DNA of 64,000 bases from Ga0077555 sp050250755. Its GTDB lineage: Bacteria > Pseudomonadota > Alphaproteobacteria > Rhizobiales > Hyphomicrobiaceae. The DNA lies in the NCBI GenBank assembly GCA_050250755.1, contig JBFWOB010000009.1, positions 71,823-135,822 on the forward strand. Direction: 5' to 3'. The position numbers and the translations under genes are program-made. The notes beneath the pieces were generated by a model. It saw nothing but the letters and a program-made list of their open reading frames with translations, did no database searches and was not told the DNA's origin. Shown here in pieces: positions 62,206 to 64,000 of this stretch (position 1 is the stretch's first letter; each line of letters starts with the position of its first letter).

Positions 62206-63612
62206 TCAGTAGCGGTAATGATCGGCCTTGAACGGACCTTCAGCCTTCACGCCGATGTACTCGGCCTGGTCCGGGCGCAGCTTGGTCAGCTTCGCGCCGA
62301 CCTTGTCGAGATGCAGCAGCGCCACCTTCTCGTCGAGGTGCTTCGGCAGGGTGTAGACCTTCCGCTCGTACTTGCCCTGGTTCGAGAACAGCTCGATCTG
62401 CGCAAGCGTCTGGTTCGTGAACGACGCCGACATCACGAAGGACGGATGGCCCATGGCATTGCCGAGATTCACGAGCCGACCTTCGGACAGGAGGATGATG
62501 CGGCTGCCGGACGGCATCTCGATCTCGTCGACCTGTGGCTTGATGTTCACCCACTTGTAGTTCTTGAGGCCGGCCACTTGGATCTCGTTATCGAAGTGGC
62601 CGATGTTGCACACGATCGCGCGATCCTTCATGGCGCGCATGTGCTCGATGGTGATGACGTCCTTGTTGCCGGTGGCGGTGACGAAGATGTCGGCGCGGGG
62701 CACCGCGTCGTCCATGGTCACTACCTCGTAGCCTTCCATGGCGGCTTGCAGCGCGCAGATCGGATCGATCTCGGAGACGAGCACACGGCAACCGGCCTGC
62801 CGGAGCGATGCGGCGGAACCCTTGCCGACGTCGCCGTAGCCCGCGACCATGGCCACTTTGCCGGCCATCATCACGTCGGTGCCGCGGCGGATGCCGTCGA
62901 CAAGGCTCTCGCGACAGCCGTAGAGGTTGTCGAACTTCGACTTCGTGACCGAGTCGTTGACGTTGATGGCAGGGAACAGCAGCTTGCCCTGCTTCTGCAT
63001 CTCGTAGAGGCGGTGAACGCCCGTTGTGGTCTCCTCGGAGACGCCCTTGATTGCGCGCGCGAGATCGGCGAACCAGCCCTTGGGCTTCTGCTGCAGCGTT
63101 GCCTTGAGAAGCGCGAACAGGATCTCCTCTTCCTCCGAGCCCGGTTTGTCGAGAAACGCCGTGTCACCGCCCTCGGCACGGACGCCGAGGTGGACGAAAA
63201 GCGTCGCGTCGCCCCCGTCATCGAGGATCATGTTGGGCATCCCACCGTCGCCCCACTCGAAGAGCTTGAGCGTGTAGTCCCAGTATTCCTTGAGGCTCTC
63301 ACCCTTCCAGGCGAACACGGGAATGCCGGCGGCGGCGATCGCCGCAGCGGCATGGTCCTGGGTTGAGTAGATGTTGCAGGACACCCAGCGGATGTCGGCG
63401 CCGAGCGCTTTCAGCGTCTCGATGAGCACCGCCGTCTGGATGGTCATATGCAACGAGCCGGCGATGCGGGCGCCTTTGAGCGGCTGTCGGGGACCATACT
63501 CGGCGCGGGTCGCCATCAGGCCCGGCATTTCCGTCTCGGCGATCGAGATCTCTTTGCGGCCCCAGTCGGCGAGCGAGATGTCCTTGACGATGTAATCGTT
63601 GGCGCGGGTCAT
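62206..63612 (-). CDS. sahH: adenosylhomocysteinase
   Basis: This is a 468-residue S-adenosylhomocysteine hydrolase that splits SAH to adenosine and homocysteine, relieving product inhibition of methyltransferases. Segments include MTIQTAVLIETLKALGA, CNIYSTQDHAAAAIA, NVNDSVTKSKFDNLYGCRESL and the NAD-binding VAGYGDVGKGSAASLRQ. The C-terminus ends KADHYRY, the conserved KxxxYRY tail needed for NAD binding. ATG 63612 gives the family N-terminus (NDYIVKDISLADWGRKEI). An imperfect palindrome lies 160-181 bp upstream and may regulate it. Confidence 0.97.
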   Translation of the reverse strand: MTRANDYIVKDISLADWGRKEISIAETEMPGLMATRAEYGPRQPLKGARIAGSLHMTIQTAVLIETLKALGADIRWVSCNIYSTQDHAAAAIAAAGIPVFAWKGESLKEYWDYTLKLFEWGDGGMPNMILDDGGDATLFVHLGVRAEGGDTAFLDKPGSEEEEILFALLKATLQQKPKGWFADLARAIKGVSEETTTGVHRLYEMQKQGKLLFPAINVNDSVTKSKFDNLYGCRESLVDGIRRGTDVMMAGKVAMVAGYGDVGKGSAASLRQAGCRVLVSEIDPICALQAAMEGYEVVTMDDAVPRADIFVTATGNKDVITIEHMRAMKDRAIVCNIGHFDNEIQVAGLKNYKWVNIKPQVDEIEMPSGSRIILLSEGRLVNLGNAMGHPSFVMSASFTNQTLAQIELFSNQGKYERKVYTLPKHLDEKVALLHLDKVGAKLTKLRPDQAEYIGVKAEGPFKADHYRY

Positions 63613-63948
63613 GCGACTGACAGTCCTTCCCGTTGGCGAATTCGATGCCGATCGGCGACCGACGCAGGCCAATCGTGGCCAGCGGGGCGGTCGCGCGCGG
63701 ATGAGCGGGCGGCCCCTGGGCCACTCCTGCGCGGACGCTCTATACCCGCCCGGCTGGACGAGCGCAACGAGGATATAAAGACATTCTTATGTCTCGATAT
63801 GGGCAGCGACCGGGGGACGCCCGTGTCGGCGGCTAGGTCGATATGATCTGTTGGCCGTCTCAACGCCAAGGCGCGTCGCGAGGGGGACGAGCAAGCCGAA
63901 AATGCAAATCGGTAGCTGAAATGAGAATGAAATGAATAGAGAATTGCT
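63613..63948. other. upstream region of sahH, no gene seen
   Basis: This 336-bp stretch has no credible coding frame. It contains the palindrome at 63772-63793 and GC-rich leader sequence between that site and sahH. I looked for SAH and SAM riboswitch folds in the leader and saw none I could support. Confidence 0.45.
63772..63793 (-). promoter_or_regulatory. candidate SahR-type operator upstream of sahH
   Basis: The half-sites GATATAAAGA and TTCTTATGTC are separated by CA and match as inverted repeats at 7 of 10 positions. The AT-rich site stands out in GC-rich surroundings. SAH-responsive ArsR-family regulators (SahR) are known to control sahH in Proteobacteria through AT-rich palindromes. 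The assignment here is inference. Confidence 0.4.
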
Positions 63949-64000
63949 TTAATCGTCGAAAAGCCAGTGCAAAAGCTGGCGTGCATCGCGAGGCTCGACC
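63949..64000 (-). CDS. C-terminus of an unidentified protein cut by the window edge
   Basis: On the minus strand an open frame enters from the right edge and ends at TAA (63949-63951). The last residues are VEPRDARQLLHWLFDD. Codons are GC-rich in the third position and a run of 16 sense codons is seen. In related genomes a leftward gene lies upstream of sahH, but this C-terminus does not let me name it. It could also be chance. Confidence 0.35.
   Translation of the reverse strand, partial: VEPRDARQLLHWLFDD

Noticed and set aside
63613..63771. SAH or SAM riboswitch upstream of sahH
   Set aside because: I looked for the conserved pseudoknot and loop sequences and found no convincing match. 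The upstream palindrome is a better candidate for control.
1..64000. CRISPR arrays, insertion sequences, prophage or a defence island
   Set aside because: No regularly spaced repeats, transposases, phage structural genes or cas genes were seen. The HNH nuclease has no restriction or phage partner.

Overview
The window is a 64 kb stretch of a GC-rich bacterial chromosome (roughly 60-63% G+C by eye). Gene content and order point to an alphaproteobacterium of the order Hyphomicrobiales (Rhizobiales); the genus cannot be fixed from the sequence alone. The supporting evidence is AddA/AddB recombination nucleases instead of RecBCD, a DivL-type kinase with tyrosine at the phospho-acceptor position, a TsaE-phosphotransferase fusion next to a MurU-like nucleotidyltransferase, the tatA-tatB-tatC-serS-surE-LysM/M23 block, and the tmk-holB-metG-tatD-MBL block. 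There are no insertion sequences, phage genes, CRISPR arrays or rRNA genes. Nearly all of it reads as conserved chromosomal backbone with a few transport and catabolic inserts.

Layout. 0-4.3 kb: a truncated PiuC/YbiX hydroxylase divergent from a TonB-dependent siderophore receptor, tRNA-Val(CAC), and a lone Bug/TctC solute-binding protein. 4.4-12.5 kb: single genes (VWA protein, YrdC-domain protein, ornithine cyclodeaminase family, 2-hydroxyacid dehydrogenase, GNAT, ZapE, nitroreductase, sulfotransferase-like). 12.5-18.3 kb: the cell-envelope and secretion block, transcribed leftward: tatA, tatB, tatC, serS, surE and a LysM/M23 lipoprotein, with no pcm. 18.4-20.5 kb: an orphan iron-type ABC ATPase divergent from a solute-binding-like protein that has no signal peptide. 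20.5-22 kb: a long gene-free stretch with a strong hairpin, an HNH nuclease and an unusual tRNA-Pro(UGG)-like gene. 22-29.4 kb: a DUF2939 protein, a coiled-coil protein with six cysteines, the GST-queG-epimerase operon, uppP, aqpZ and an HD-domain protein. 29.4-33.6 kb: a peptide-type solute-binding protein, a ThDP enzyme and a TauE/SafE exporter.

33.6-40.6 kb: the leftward series dacA, methyltransferase, tmk, holB, metG, tatD and an MBL hydrolase, joined by 1-4 nt overlaps from tmk onward. The DacA homologue has lost its catalytic serine. 40.7-44.5 kb: hydantoinase B and A genes. 44.9-48.8 kb: a complete Fe3+-type ABC importer. 49-63.6 kb: NIPSNAP, then the leftward run sahH, divL, tsaE-phosphotransferase, murU-like, addB, addA, trxA, with ATGA overlaps between four consecutive gene pairs.

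How the genes work together. Several envelope functions lie in this window: lipid carrier recycling (UppP), a PBP5-like protein, an amidase-activator-like lipoprotein, Tat export, and an AmgK/MurU-type sugar salvage pair. The divL operon couples a cell-cycle kinase to tRNA t6A synthesis, cell-wall recycling and double-strand break repair. Two genes are cut by the window edges (the piuC-like gene at the left and an unidentified C-terminus at the right). Start codons were adjusted from the longest frame in many genes using ribosome binding sites, family N-termini and overlaps with the upstream gene.
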